This document shows positions 53,434 to 62,569 of a stretch of 64,000 nt of DNA, one piece after another. Position 1 is the first letter of the stretch. Every line of letters begins with the position of its first letter. Source of the stretch: Clostridia bacterium (GTDB lineage Bacteria; Bacillota; Clostridia; Christensenellales; Aristaeellaceae). The stretch lies in assembly GCA_017395065.1 (NCBI GenBank), contig JAFPWH010000035.1, positions 95,599 to 159,598 of the forward strand, written 5' to 3'. Both the position numbers and the translations under genes were made by a program. The notes beneath the pieces were generated by a model. That model did no database searches and was not told the origin of the DNA. It saw only the letters and a list, made by a program, of their open reading frames with translations.

Positions 53434-54534
53434 ATGAAAAAGCTGCTTTCCCTTCTTCTGTGCCTGACCTTCGCGCTTCTGTGCGTCCCGTCCGTGGGCG
53501 AGGAACTTCGCGTCACCGGCAAGGTGACCGAGGTGGAAAAGTACGGGCACGCGCTGCTTGACGTGACGATCGAGGACTTCAACGCGCTCGGCTTCGAGCT
53601 GGGCGACATCGTCACCGTAAAGGCCGGTACCTACGAGGGCGACATGCCCTACTTCAACGGCTATTACGTGGACAGAGGCGAATACATGCTCAGGGCCTAC
53701 CCGGGCCACACCTGCATCGCCGTGTGCATCAACTACGGCAAATTCGCCGAGACCGCCGGCATCGGCGTGGGCGACGAGGTCACGATCAGCCTTAAGCAAA
53801 AGGCCGGCGCGCTCACACTGCAGCAGATCAACAACCTGGTCTACACCAACGATCCCGGCGATTACGACAGCGAAGAGGCCTTCGCGAACTTCCGTGTCGT
53901 GCGCGTCGGCGGAATTGCAGAGGGCAAGCTCGTGCGCTCCGCTTCCCCCATCGACAATCAGAACAACCGCGCGTCTTACGCGGATAAGCTCATCGAGGCC
54001 GCGGGCGTCAAAACGGTCATGAACATGGCCAATACGCCCGAAGAGCTGGAAGCGCTCCTCGCGTCTGACGGGGCGACGTCCTATTACGGCAAGCTCGCCG
54101 CCGGAGGAAGCGTGATCGCGCTGGGTATGCCCGTCAACTTCGCCTCCGACGAATTTGCCGAGGGTATCGTGAAGGGCCTTGTCTTCCTTTCCGAAAACGA
54201 GCCGCCCTACCTCGTGCACTGCACCGAGGGCAAGGACAGGGCCGGCTTTGCGAGCATGCTGATCGAAATGCTGATGGGCGCTTCCCTTGAGGAGATCGTA
54301 GCGGACTATCTGCAGTCCTACGTCAATTACTACAAGATCGATCCCGAAAAGGAAGCCGATAAGCTCGACATGATCGCCGAAAAGAACGTGCTGGAGATGG
54401 TCCGCGCGGTCGCGGGGCTTTCCGGCAAAGAAAGCCTCGAAAACGTCAACCTTGCCGACGCCGCGGAAAGCTATCTGCTGAGCCACGGTATGGACGAGGC
54501 AGCGCTCGTCGCGCTCGTCGAGAAGCTGCGCTGA
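53434..54534 (+). CDS. Exported dual-specificity/tyrosine phosphatase fused to a SAM-HAT-C-like barrel
   Basis: The 366-residue protein starts at ATG 53434, eight bases after AAAGGAG. The signal peptide (about 1-22) is followed by a beta-barrel-like domain (about 24-140). Its E-x-Y-G-H, L-G-D-I-V-T-V and N-Y-G-K-F-A-E-T-A-G-I pattern matches the C-terminal domain of SAM hydroxide adenosyltransferases, but the N-terminal catalytic half is absent. A cysteine phosphatase domain (about 145-366) has the active-site loop HCTEGKDRAGF with C263 and R269. Such exported phosphatases hydrolyse phosphotyrosine or phospholipid. The single-gene transcript ends at a hairpin. Confidence 0.82.
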   Translation: MKKLLSLLLCLTFALLCVPSVGEELRVTGKVTEVEKYGHALLDVTIEDFNALGFELGDIVTVKAGTYEGDMPYFNGYYVDRGEYMLRAYPGHTCIAVCINYGKFAETAGIGVGDEVTISLKQKAGALTLQQINNLVYTNDPGDYDSEEAFANFRVVRVGGIAEGKLVRSASPIDNQNNRASYADKLIEAAGVKTVMNMANTPEELEALLASDGATSYYGKLAAGGSVIALGMPVNFASDEFAEGIVKGLVFLSENEPPYLVHCTEGKDRAGFASMLIEMLMGASLEEIVADYLQSYVNYYKIDPEKEADKLDMIAEKNVLEMVRAVAGLSGKESLENVNLADAAESYLLSHGMDEAALVALVEKLR

Positions 54535-54550
54535 ACGCTATGCGAAACAG

Positions 54551-54578
54551 AAGGCCGGCCGCTTTGGGCCGGTCTTTT
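54551..54578. terminator. Bidirectional hairpin between the phosphatase and DUF2284 genes
   Basis: AAGGCCGGCC pairs with GGCCGGTCTT, with a short T-run after it. Confidence 0.75.
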
Positions 54579-54612
54579 GCTGTATTCAGGGGATTGGAAA
54601 GCGCAAAACCCT

Positions 54613-55170
54613 CTATTCGTCGAACAGGATCGCGCTGTGGTAGGTGACCGTGTTTTTGCCGTTGTGGTAGCGGATCCCGGCTTTTTGCGCAAGCACGTTG
54701 ACCTCCACGCCGTAGCTTTCGATGGAGGGCTGAAGCGACTCGGGAAAGCGGCAAGGCGCGTCGGGATAGGTGCACGTCTTGCAGCGGCGGCAGCCCTCGG
54801 TGCTGAGCACGAGCAAGGGGCCCTTTACGCGCGATTTGAAAAAAGCGACCACGCCCGGCACCATCGCGTCGTGCGCCTTTTTGCCCTCGGTCATGCCTTC
54901 GAAATCATAGGAATCCTCGAGCTCGTGGCGCGTCGAAAACACGAACGCCGTGGTCTTTGAATGCAGCCTTTCCAGGCACTCTTCGATCGTGCCCACGCCG
55001 GGCGGGCAGGCCCACGTCTTTCCGTAGGCGCCGCAGGCGTTCTTTTCGCACAGCGTCCTGACCAGAGGCGAAACGCTGATCTCCGATGCGTTCACGAAGC
55101 CGCATTCGTAGATGCCGAGCGCCTCCATGTTCTGTTTGATTTCCTGCCGTATGTCCATCATTTGATCCAT
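54613..55170 (-). CDS. DUF2284 metal-binding protein
   Basis: The 185-residue cytoplasmic protein belongs to DUF2284: two cysteine groups, C-E-K-N-A-C-x(5)-T-W-A-C-P-P (about 41-56) and E-G-C-R-R-C-K-T-C-T-x(4)-A-P-C (about 122-137). Spacing suggests iron-sulfur or zinc binding. DUF2284 proteins are common in anaerobes, sometimes beside corrinoid or redox enzymes, and their reaction is unknown. AGGAAG lies eight bases upstream. It is followed on the same strand by nothing of known link; the neighbour on the other side is the large surface protein. Confidence 0.88.
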   Translation of the reverse strand: MDQMMDIRQEIKQNMEALGIYECGFVNASEISVSPLVRTLCEKNACGAYGKTWACPPGVGTIEECLERLHSKTTAFVFSTRHELEDSYDFEGMTEGKKAHDAMVPGVVAFFKSRVKGPLLVLSTEGCRRCKTCTYPDAPCRFPESLQPSIESYGVEVNVLAQKAGIRYHNGKNTVTYHSAILFDE

Positions 55171-55195
55171 TCTGTTTTGCTTCCTGCATCGGAAA

Positions 55196-55222
55196 GGCCG
55201 GACGGAGAGACCTCGTCCGGCC
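55196..55222 (-). terminator. Hairpin after the DUF11-repeat surface protein gene
   Basis: GGCCGGACG pairs perfectly with CGTCCGGCC; the following T-run is short (TTTCC). Confidence 0.65.
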
Positions 55223-55234
55223 CTGATGTGTAAG

Positions 55235-58200
55235 TTATTCGCAGACAGTCATCGCCCACTGCTGCGCCAGGCGATAGACGAGCTGCGCGCTCAAGAGCTC
55301 GTCGCCGTAGTACGCGTCGTACAGCGCCCTGCGGGCGTTCAGCACGGCGATAAACGCGGCGCGCTCGGTCATCAGATAGTGGCCTGCCAACGGCTGCGCG
55401 GCGCGGATCAGGTTTTCGTAGCTGCCCTGCGCGGCGCTCGTCCAGTAGGTCGCGGCCTTGTCTACGCCCATGCGTCCGGTGTCAGCGGCGAGGATGCGGC
55501 TTGCGGCCATGACCAGCGGCAGGTGCTTGTCGCAGAGGTTGATCTCCTTCGTGAAGAAGGCCTTTTCGTCCGCGTCGAACGTCACGGCGCAGGCAGAAGC
55601 GCTCTTGCGCACGGCCGCGAGCTCAGGCTCCACCATGTCAAGCCTCGCTTCGGGCGCGGTCGCGTCGGTGTAGCACAGTTCGCACACGCGGTCGCGCAGG
55701 AGGTTGACAAGCTGTTCGTTCACGGCGTCGGGCGCCTTGCTCTGCGCTTCGAGCCTCGCCTTGTAGGCGTCAAGCAGCGTTTTGAACATCGCATAGTCGC
55801 TTTCGAGGGCAGCCTTCTTTTCTCCGGTCGCATGCGCGATCAGGCTCTGATACTCGCTGTCCAGCGCGCGCTTCCAGATCTCGGCGGCCATCGACCAGGC
55901 GCGGGACACCGCTTCGGGCGTGGACGCGCCCGCAAAGAGCTTGTCCACGGTCGCTTCGATGTTGCCGTGCTCGGAGCAGTACTCGTTCAGATACATTTCC
56001 GCGCCCTCGCCCTTGCTTATGAGCTTGTATTTGCAGTGATCGCCGAATCCCTGCGTTGGCGGATTGTCCTTCTCTACCGTGTCGACGACGACCTCGTCGG
56101 AGTAGACCGTGATCATCTCGCCGTAGTCCTCGTCGAACATCGTGAACCAGCCGATGTTGTAGATGCTTCCTATCGTCACGTCCGTCTCGGTCACGACGTA
56201 GCTTACGTGGATCGTGATGGGAGAGGCGCCAAGATCGCCGGCGTTGCTGTGCCAGAACATGGTGTCGGTGAGCAGTATGTCGTAGCAGTCGACGTTCTTG
56301 AAGACCCTGCCGGTCGGGTTGTACAGCACCACGTCGTATGTCACGGTCTCGTCCTTCGTGTAGGCGGTGCCGGTCTTGGGATGGCTGGTTACGAACTTGA
56401 ACGCAACGGGGTATTCCCTGACGCGATCTATCCTGCCCTCCATCGTGTTCACGGTGACCTCGTCGCTCAGGTAGAACTTCTTGAACTGGCCAACGACGAA
56501 GTTGAGCGTTCCCGTGACCTCGATAAGGTTCGTGACGTAGCCGGCCAGCACGTCGTCTGCCGTCACGGTGTAGCTGAAGGGGAAGGAGACCGAATCGTGC
56601 GCGGGCACGGTGACGGAACCCGTCGGCGTCGTCTGACTGTGCATAAAGTTGAAGACGGTGTCGTAGGATTCGGTGATCGTGACCTCGTGGTCGGAGGAGT
56701 TCACGAAGGTGATCAGATAGTTGATCGTCTCGTTCTCCACGTAGGCGATGCCGTTGGCCGGGGGATTGACCACCGACTTGGTGAGCGACATCGTCAGTTC
56801 GTCATAATGATACTCGTCGTCTTTGCCCGTGAGCACGTACTGCTCGTTGGACCAGCTCAGATAGTCCTCGTCGCCGATCTCGACGAAGAATTCCGCGGCC
56901 GCCTGGTTGAGTATGCCGCCGTTTGCCACGTCCGGGGCGGTGACGGTGTAGGTGAAGGTCACGGGAGAGGTCGCCTCTCCCGCCTTGAGCACGGGATAGG
57001 AGGCGATGGCGGAAGTCCACGTGTCGTCGAACAGATCGTCGTAGATCGATACGTCGTACACGTCGAAGTCGTTGTCGTTGCGCAGGTACACGCTGTAGAC
57101 GACCTGCTCGCCCTCCACGTAGAAGGCGCCGTTGGCCGGCGTGCTCTCCACGTTCTTGATCACCGTGAGCGAAGGAACGATCTCGATCTCCTCGCCGCCC
57201 GTGTCCACGACGACGGTGTCCGAATAGATGATCTGTTTCTTTTCCATGTCGTAAGTGAATTCCGCGCGGGCCTGGTTCAGGATAAAGCCGTCAACGACCT
57301 CCTGGTGCGTCACTTTGTGCGTCATGGTGTAAACTGCGCTGTCGCCCGCTTTCAGCACGCTCAGCGAATCTATGTAGGCGTCTTCGCCGCTTCCCTTGAG
57401 AGGATCGATGATATCGACATAGTACATATCCGTCGTGCCGTTGTTGATGACGGTGATCTCGTAGACGACGTTTTCGCCCTCGACATAGTACATGCCGTTT
57501 GCGGGCGTGCTGATGACGCGCTTAATGACCTGCACGTCGTAGACCTCACCCGTGATTTTTCCGGTGGGCGTGATGACGGTCTGCGAGTACTTGCTGTGAG
57601 GCTCTCCGTCCCCGTCGAACCATACGCAGTAAGAGGTGTTGATCACTTCTCCCGTTTCCGCGTCGGTCTTTGTCACGGTGTAGCTGTAGGTGGCTTCGGT
57701 GAATCCGTCCGGCATAAAGCCGCCGTATCCGCCCGGCGGGTTGAGCGCGTCGTCGCCGATCAGGGTGTCGTGCAGTTCGAAATTGAAGAGCGTGTCGCCG
57801 GTCTTGTTCTCGACCCTGATCCGGTACTGTATTTCCTCGCCCTCGGTGTAGAACAAGCCGTTTGAAGGCGTGGAAATGACTTCCTTTATGATCACGACGC
57901 TGCCGCCGGTCGAAGCGCAGTCCACCTCGCAGTAAGTGAAATCGTAGTTCGGTTCGTCCCCTTCTTCCTCCGCGGAGGTATCCTCGGGAGAATTCCACTC
58001 GATGCAGGCCTTGTTCGAATAGATCCCGGCGGCACAGTCTGCGGCGGTGACGGTATGCTTTACGGTGAAATTGACGGTCTGGTGCGGGCCGAACTCCGCG
58101 TAGGAGCCCAGGTCAAAGGATGCTTCACCGTCCGGTTCGTCCCATACGCGCACGTCGTAGAGCGGGTAGCCCTGACAGTTCCAAACCTCGACCAGGAACT

Positions 58201-59551
58201 CGATCTCCTCGCCCTCGGTGTAAAAGGAGCCGTTGGCAGGCGTGGAGACTTCGCTCTTCTTCACGTACAGCTCCATGTCACCGATTTCCTCTTCTTCCCC
58301 TTCAGTGCCCGTGTCGACGACGGCCTCCGCTTTTGCCTGACAGTCGTATTCCGGGCCGTGGTCGGGCTTATCGTAGCCGAAGGCCTGCACGAGGTTGGTG
58401 TAGGTGCCCTCCAGGCAGTCCTCCGCGGTCACGATATGCTTGACGGTGTAGGACGCGCCGTCTGCGGGATTCAGTACGGAGAACACGTTGAGGTCATAGG
58501 CTGCTTCGTCACCGCTCTTCTCACCCCAGGGATAATCGATGACCTCCAGGTCGTAGATGGGCGCGTCTCCCTTGTTTTTCACGGTGACCAGGAATTCCAC
58601 TTCCTCGTTCTCGACGAAGAAGCTGCCGTTTTCGGGTGTGTTCGTCACGGTCTTGGTGAGCTCGATTTCGCCCTTGCCGGCTTCGAGCTCGCCGATGTGG
58701 GCGTCCACAGCCACCCAGCCGTTGTTGGGGACTTCACTCGACCAGTTGCCGAATTCGTCCGGGGATTTGTACGCGTCCACCTGGAAGCGCACCGTGAACG
58801 TGGGCGCGAAATTGGCAATGTCCGCGGCCGTCACGTTGATGCTCTGGCTGTAGAAGTAAAGCGTTTCGCCCGCGGCGATGGGCTTGTTGTACGTATCGGT
58901 CGTATAGCCGTTGCTGCCGTCCGGTTCGTAATAGTAGACCCACATGATGTACAGCGGGATGGAGGAAGCGTTGGTGATCTCATAGATGTAGCTGATGTTT
59001 TCCCCTTCGCCGTAGGTGGGCTGTTCGTCCGCGATGGTGACGTTCAGCACGATCGCGGGCTCCTCGGGATCGATCTCGCCGTAGAGCGGCCTTTGCTCGG
59101 TGATGCCGCAGCGGTTGCACTTGCGCTCCTCGATGCCCGGCTCGTCCTTCGTGGGGGCCTTTAGCACGTACCAGTCCGACCAGTCGTGACCCAGCGGGGG
59201 GATCTCCCTGATCCAGAGGTTTCCGCAAACGACGCCGTTGTTGACGCGGGTGCATTTGTTGCGCTCCTCGCCCGGCTCCGTGCAGGTAGGCTCCTTGCGG
59301 ACCTCCCAGGGGTTGGTGTAGTGGTGTCCCTTGGGCGGTATGGTCCTTTCGCGCTGCGCATGGCAGATCGTGCAGTACTCCCATACTACGCCGCTTTCGG
59401 TGCAGGTCGCATCCCGGCCCTGGTCGTTGACGACCCAGTGGTGCGTGTGCGGCTTGTCCGGGGAAGTCGCCAATGCCCTGTCGGGCGCAAGCGATCCCAG
59501 GAGTGCCAGCACGAGCACGAGTGACAGTATGACTGAGCAGACCCGTTTCAT
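55235..59551 (-). CDS. Exported 1,438-residue surface protein with seven DUF11-type repeats
   Basis: A signal peptide (about 1-28) leads to a cysteine-rich N-terminal part (about 35-160) with several C-T-E/P-x-G...C-x-x-C ribbons. Seven repeats of about 120-130 residues follow, starting near 304, 435, 561, 681, 801, 928 and 1055. Each opens with S/N-T/P-P-A/E-N-G-x-F/Y-Y-V/T-E-G/N-E and closes with a V-x-x-D-V/A-x-x-G-x-I/Y-x-N strand, the DUF11/CARDB-like immunoglobulin pattern of cell-surface stalks. A helical C-terminal domain (about 1175-1438) has several cysteines (ELC, CDK). There is no LPxTG motif or C-terminal membrane anchor, so attachment is unexplained. AAGGAGG precedes the ATG. 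No known adhesin ligand can be read off. Confidence 0.82.
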   Translation of the reverse strand: MKRVCSVILSLVLVLALLGSLAPDRALATSPDKPHTHHWVVNDQGRDATCTESGVVWEYCTICHAQRERTIPPKGHHYTNPWEVRKEPTCTEPGEERNKCTRVNNGVVCGNLWIREIPPLGHDWSDWYVLKAPTKDEPGIEERKCNRCGITEQRPLYGEIDPEEPAIVLNVTIADEQPTYGEGENISYIYEITNASSIPLYIMWVYYYEPDGSNGYTTDTYNKPIAAGETLYFYSQSINVTAADIANFAPTFTVRFQVDAYKSPDEFGNWSSEVPNNGWVAVDAHIGELEAGKGEIELTKTVTNTPENGSFFVENEEVEFLVTVKNKGDAPIYDLEVIDYPWGEKSGDEAAYDLNVFSVLNPADGASYTVKHIVTAEDCLEGTYTNLVQAFGYDKPDHGPEYDCQAKAEAVVDTGTEGEEEEIGDMELYVKKSEVSTPANGSFYTEGEEIEFLVEVWNCQGYPLYDVRVWDEPDGEASFDLGSYAEFGPHQTVNFTVKHTVTAADCAAGIYSNKACIEWNSPEDTSAEEEGDEPNYDFTYCEVDCASTGGSVVIIKEVISTPSNGLFYTEGEEIQYRIRVENKTGDTLFNFELHDTLIGDDALNPPGGYGGFMPDGFTEATYSYTVTKTDAETGEVINTSYCVWFDGDGEPHSKYSQTVITPTGKITGEVYDVQVIKRVISTPANGMYYVEGENVVYEITVINNGTTDMYYVDIIDPLKGSGEDAYIDSLSVLKAGDSAVYTMTHKVTHQEVVDGFILNQARAEFTYDMEKKQIIYSDTVVVDTGGEEIEIVPSLTVIKNVESTPANGAFYVEGEQVVYSVYLRNDNDFDVYDVSIYDDLFDDTWTSAIASYPVLKAGEATSPVTFTYTVTAPDVANGGILNQAAAEFFVEIGDEDYLSWSNEQYVLTGKDDEYHYDELTMSLTKSVVNPPANGIAYVENETINYLITFVNSSDHEVTITESYDTVFNFMHSQTTPTGSVTVPAHDSVSFPFSYTVTADDVLAGYVTNLIEVTGTLNFVVGQFKKFYLSDEVTVNTMEGRIDRVREYPVAFKFVTSHPKTGTAYTKDETVTYDVVLYNPTGRVFKNVDCYDILLTDTMFWHSNAGDLGASPITIHVSYVVTETDVTIGSIYNIGWFTMFDEDYGEMITVYSDEVVVDTVEKDNPPTQGFGDHCKYKLISKGEGAEMYLNEYCSEHGNIEATVDKLFAGASTPEAVSRAWSMAAEIWKRALDSEYQSLIAHATGEKKAALESDYAMFKTLLDAYKARLEAQSKAPDAVNEQLVNLLRDRVCELCYTDATAPEARLDMVEPELAAVRKSASACAVTFDADEKAFFTKEINLCDKHLPLVMAASRILAADTGRMGVDKAATYWTSAAQGSYENLIRAAQPLAGHYLMTERAAFIAVLNARRALYDAYYGDELLSAQLVYRLAQQWAMTVCE

Positions 59552-59662
59552 GAGAACCTCCTTCTTTCAAGAAACTTCCTAAGTTACTTCTTAAGCAGCT
59601 TCGGTCGTGATCGGATAAGGGATATGTTCGGGGTGTGCATTTGCAAATAAAGGGATAAAAGT

Positions 59663-59691
59663 ATTATACGGCAAATCTTAATAAAACGCAA
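59663..59691 (-). promoter_or_regulatory. Promoter of the surface-protein gene
   Basis: Minus-strand TTGCGT (59686-59691), 17 bases, TATAAT (59663-59668). The rest of 59552-59829 holds no gene I can recognise. Confidence 0.65.
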
Positions 59692-59829
59692 GCAGATTTT
59701 ACATTTTTCCAAAAAAGTGAGAATTGCAAGTTCAAATGACGCATCTTTCAGTCAGGACTTTAGCCAAATCTCAGAGATGAAAACAAGCGCAGCCGAACAC
59801 TTCGTATCGGTCGCGCCCGGCAAGGAGTC

Positions 59830-60060
59830 TTACAGGACAACAGCTTTTTTTCCGTGAAATTCATGATTTTTGCTATACTGCTCAAGCAGATTTTTGATTT
59901 CTTCCGGTGTCATGTGATCGTAATGCTCTTTTTGCCATTTCGTATAGTCGAATGCCTGGCTTCTGATATAGTAAATAAACACCTCGAGCTCTACTGTGCC
60001 AACATGCTCCCTGATCGCGTCCATGCACCTGCTGACGGTGGCGCTCATCTCTTCATTCAT
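59830..60060 (-). CDS. Small protein downstream of PIN toxin, candidate antitoxin
   Basis: The 76-residue acidic-basic protein starts at ATG 60060 with AAGGAGG nine bases upstream. It has charged helices (about 1-20 and 50-65), an aromatic Y-Y-I-R-S-Q-A-F-D-Y core and a Y-D-H-M-T-P-E-E-I segment. It has no recognised DNA-binding motif. Its start overlaps the PIN gene stop by eight bases. In most PIN systems the antitoxin gene comes first, so the order is reversed here. I do not recognise the family; the antitoxin role rests on position only. Confidence 0.55.
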   Translation of the reverse strand: MNEEMSATVSRCMDAIREHVGTVELEVFIYYIRSQAFDYTKWQKEHYDHMTPEEIKNLLEQYSKNHEFHGKKAVVL

Positions 60061-60556
60061 CGTGTTTTCCCTCCTTATCGCCTGTGTCGTCTGTCGGTTC
60101 GTCAACATTTTGCTGTTCCATTACTCTGACGAATTCGATCGGATCGATGATTTTGAGCTCCGTATCCAATCTCCGGAACCTTTTTATGAAACGATAATCC
60201 GTTGTTATGAGATAACTGCATCCGGCTGAGATCGCCGACGCGGCATGACACGCGTCTTTATAGCCTATATGCTTCCGCACAAGCTCAAGAGCCATCTCGT
60301 GTACTTTGCCATTATTCCCGGGCCCAACATGAACAGCTGCATTCTCCTCTATGTATGAAGTAATGCCTCGCTTGCGCAGCTCAACCGGAATCTCGGATAT
60401 TTCAGTTAAGAGCATCTCCGATGAAACCAAATCGTACTTTCCTTCGCGTATCCACCCTTGAATCGTAAGCTTCGCCTGCGCTTCCAGATTCACGGTCGTG
60501 AGATCAAGCGCATCATAGGGACGATTCAGTGAACAGGTATCCAGATAAATACGCAT
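60053..60556 (-). CDS. PIN-domain ribonuclease, likely toxin
   Basis: About 167 residues from ATG 60556 (a GTG at 60571 overlaps the GGAGGTG box). The PIN acidic residues are visible: the first aspartate in IYLDTCSLNRP, a glutamate in SSEMLLTEISE, D in YKDACHAASA and D in LITTDYRFIKR. PIN toxins are Mg-dependent endoribonucleases that cleave tRNA or mRNA. The small gene downstream, overlapping by eight bases, is the presumed partner. Two promoters and an inverted repeat lie upstream. Confidence 0.75.
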   Translation of the reverse strand: MRIYLDTCSLNRPYDALDLTTVNLEAQAKLTIQGWIREGKYDLVSSEMLLTEISEIPVELRKRGITSYIEENAAVHVGPGNNGKVHEMALELVRKHIGYKDACHAASAISAGCSYLITTDYRFIKRFRRLDTELKIIDPIEFVRVMEQQNVDEPTDDTGDKEGKHDE

Positions 60557-60612
60557 GCTTGGTTTTCTCACCTCCGTCCCGTGTTTACGGCGTGTTTGCT
60601 CAAATCTGGCAG

Positions 60613-60641
60613 ATTATAGCCCGAAAACAGTCTTATCTCAA
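60613..60641 (-). promoter_or_regulatory. Proximal promoter of the PIN pair
   Basis: Minus-strand TTGAGA (60636-60641), 17 bases, TATAAT (60613-60618). Confidence 0.65.
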
Positions 60642-60672
60642 TAGGGTACCGGTAAGGAAAATACTAAGACTG
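60628..60672. repeat. Inverted repeat in the PIN operon leader
   Basis: CAGTCTTA (60628-60635) and TAAGACTG (60665-60672) flank a 29-base loop; on the minus strand the second arm is followed by TTTT. One arm lies inside the spacer of the proximal promoter, so it could be an operator or an attenuator. The rest of 60572-60891 has promoters but no gene. Confidence 0.5.
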
Positions 60673-60703
60673 CCTTTCGGGGCCGAGCTCGCAGCTTACC
60701 GTT

Positions 60704-60732
60704 ATTATACACAAAACCGAACGCAACGTCAA
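60704..60732 (-). promoter_or_regulatory. Distal promoter of the PIN pair
   Basis: Minus-strand TTGACG (60727-60732), 17 bases, TATAAT (60704-60709). Confidence 0.7.
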
Positions 60733-60829
60733 TTAAATCTTTCTTTTTAGACCCGTGATATTATTCCAAAAATAGACGGGCGAAAAAAAAGCAAGAAGAG
60801 AGAAGCTGCGAAGAAAAGCGCAAAACCGC

Positions 60830-60858
60830 TTGCCTGTTTTGGACGGGCATGGTACAAT
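60830..60858 (+). promoter_or_regulatory. Promoter of the DUF4091 gene
   Basis: TTGCCT (60830-60835), 17 bases, TACAAT (60853-60858) on the plus strand. Confidence 0.65.
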
Positions 60859-60891
60859 ATACCCGAAAAAACGTCATATCGGAGGGACAGC

Positions 60892-62547
60892 ATGTGTGAT
60901 CTGAGACTCGTATCCTGCCTTGAAAAGGTGTTTGCGGACAGCGCGCCTTCCTACCCGTTTTACGCGCCCGAGGGCTTACGGGGCGAAGAGGTCTTTTTTC
61001 AGCTGAGCTGGAAAAACGAGGTGAGCGACGCGCGCACACTCGTGAACCTGAAGATCGAAAGCGAGATAAGCGGCCTGATCAGGGCCGAGCGCGTGCGCTT
61101 CGTGCCGGTGCTCTATCCCACGATCCCCGGTGCGGACGACGATTATCTCAGGAAGACCCCCGGGCTGTACCCGGACCTTCTGGAGCCCATCGGGGACAGC
61201 CGGCTGCGCGCCTACGGCGACCACTGGGAAAGCGCGTGGATAACGATCTCGCCCACGGAAGAACTGAAGGCGGGCAGCTATCCCATAAGACTTTCCCTCG
61301 TCACGGACGAAGGCGAGGAGCTTGGCGCGGTCGAGACCAATTACACGCTCACGGACGCCGCTTTGCCCGAACAGAAGCTGATCCACACGCGCTGGTTCCA
61401 CTGCGACGGGCTGTGCCGGTATTACAACGTGCGGATGTTTTCGGAAAAGTTCTGGCGCATCTGCGAAAGCTTCATGCGCGCCGCGGTGCGCATGAGCGTA
61501 AACTGCCTGCTTACGCCCGTCCACACGCCCCCGCTGGACACGCGCGTGGGCGGTGAGAGGCTGACCTGTCAGCTGGTGGACATCGAAAAAGAAGGCGACA
61601 GCTACGCCTTCGGCTTCGAAAAGCTGGAGAGGTGGATAAGGCTCGCGCAGGAATGCGGCATAAAGTATTTCGAGATCGCGCACCTGTTCACGCAGTGGGG
61701 CGCGGCGCACGCGCCCAAGATCGTCGCACTCGAGAACGGCGCAAAAAAGAAGATCTTCGGCTGGGACACCGACGCGGGCAGCCCCGAATACGTTGCCTTT
61801 CTCAAGCAGTACCTGAAGGCGCTGAAAAAGGAGCTAAAAAAGCTGGGCGTGCTGGACAAGTGCTTTTTCCACATCTCGGACGAACCGAACCTTGCGCAGC
61901 TTGAAAGCTACCGGCGCGCAAGGGAGAGCGTGAAAAAGGAGCTCAAGGGCTTAAACTGCATCGACGCGCTGAGCAACCTCGACTTCTACCGCGAAGGGCT
62001 GGTCGAAAAGCCGGTCTGCGCGACCAACCACATAAGGCCCTTCCTCGACGAAAAAGTAGCGGGGCTGTGGGCGTATTACTGCATAGGACAGCACACCGAC
62101 GTATCGAACGTGTTCGTCGCGATGCCCTCCCAGCGCACGCGCATCATCGGTACGCAATTGTACAAATACGGCATCGAGGGCTTTTTGCAGTGGGGCTTCA
62201 ACTTCTACAACAGCCAGTATTCCCTCTACCCCGTAAATCCCTACGAGACCACGGACGGCGACGGCTTCTCTCCCGCGGGCGACTGTTTCATCGTCTATCC
62301 CGGCAAGGACGGGCAGGCGTACGACTCGCTGCGCGCGAGGCTGGTCCGTCAGGCCGTGAACGATCTGCGCGCCTTTGAGAAGCTGGAACAGTATATCGGT
62401 AAGGAAGCGGTCGTTTCGCTGATCGAGGAGGACGTCTCCCCCATCGAATTTGACCGCTACCCGAGGGACGCCGAGTATCTGTTGAAGCTAAGGCACAAGG
62501 TCAACAGCCTGATCGCAAAATACGCTTCACACGAAGCGAAGGCGTGA
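60892..62547 (+). CDS. DUF4091 glycoside-hydrolase-like protein
   Basis: The 551-residue protein has an N-terminal beta-sandwich (about 5-150, typical of DUF4091 proteins) and a TIM-barrel-like half. The barrel has I-H-T-R-W-F-H-x-D-G, the acidic H-I-S-D-E-P (about 325) and L-Q-W-G-F-N-F-Y. Proteins of this type occur in polysaccharide-use loci, and the reaction of most is unproven. It has no signal peptide. AGGAGGG precedes the ATG by five bases. The UPF0489 gene follows 22 bases later in the same direction, so they may share the promoter. Confidence 0.8.
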   Translation: MCDLRLVSCLEKVFADSAPSYPFYAPEGLRGEEVFFQLSWKNEVSDARTLVNLKIESEISGLIRAERVRFVPVLYPTIPGADDDYLRKTPGLYPDLLEPIGDSRLRAYGDHWESAWITISPTEELKAGSYPIRLSLVTDEGEELGAVETNYTLTDAALPEQKLIHTRWFHCDGLCRYYNVRMFSEKFWRICESFMRAAVRMSVNCLLTPVHTPPLDTRVGGERLTCQLVDIEKEGDSYAFGFEKLERWIRLAQECGIKYFEIAHLFTQWGAAHAPKIVALENGAKKKIFGWDTDAGSPEYVAFLKQYLKALKKELKKLGVLDKCFFHISDEPNLAQLESYRRARESVKKELKGLNCIDALSNLDFYREGLVEKPVCATNHIRPFLDEKVAGLWAYYCIGQHTDVSNVFVAMPSQRTRIIGTQLYKYGIEGFLQWGFNFYNSQYSLYPVNPYETTDGDGFSPAGDCFIVYPGKDGQAYDSLRARLVRQAVNDLRAFEKLEQYIGKEAVVSLIEEDVSPIEFDRYPRDAEYLLKLRHKVNSLIAKYASHEAKA

Positions 62548-62569
62548 AGGCAACCCGCGGAGGATGCGC

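Noticed and set aside
55226..57865. An 879-codon plus-strand frame
   Set aside because: It is antisense to the DUF11-repeat protein and mirrors its repeats; no promoter or ribosome site.
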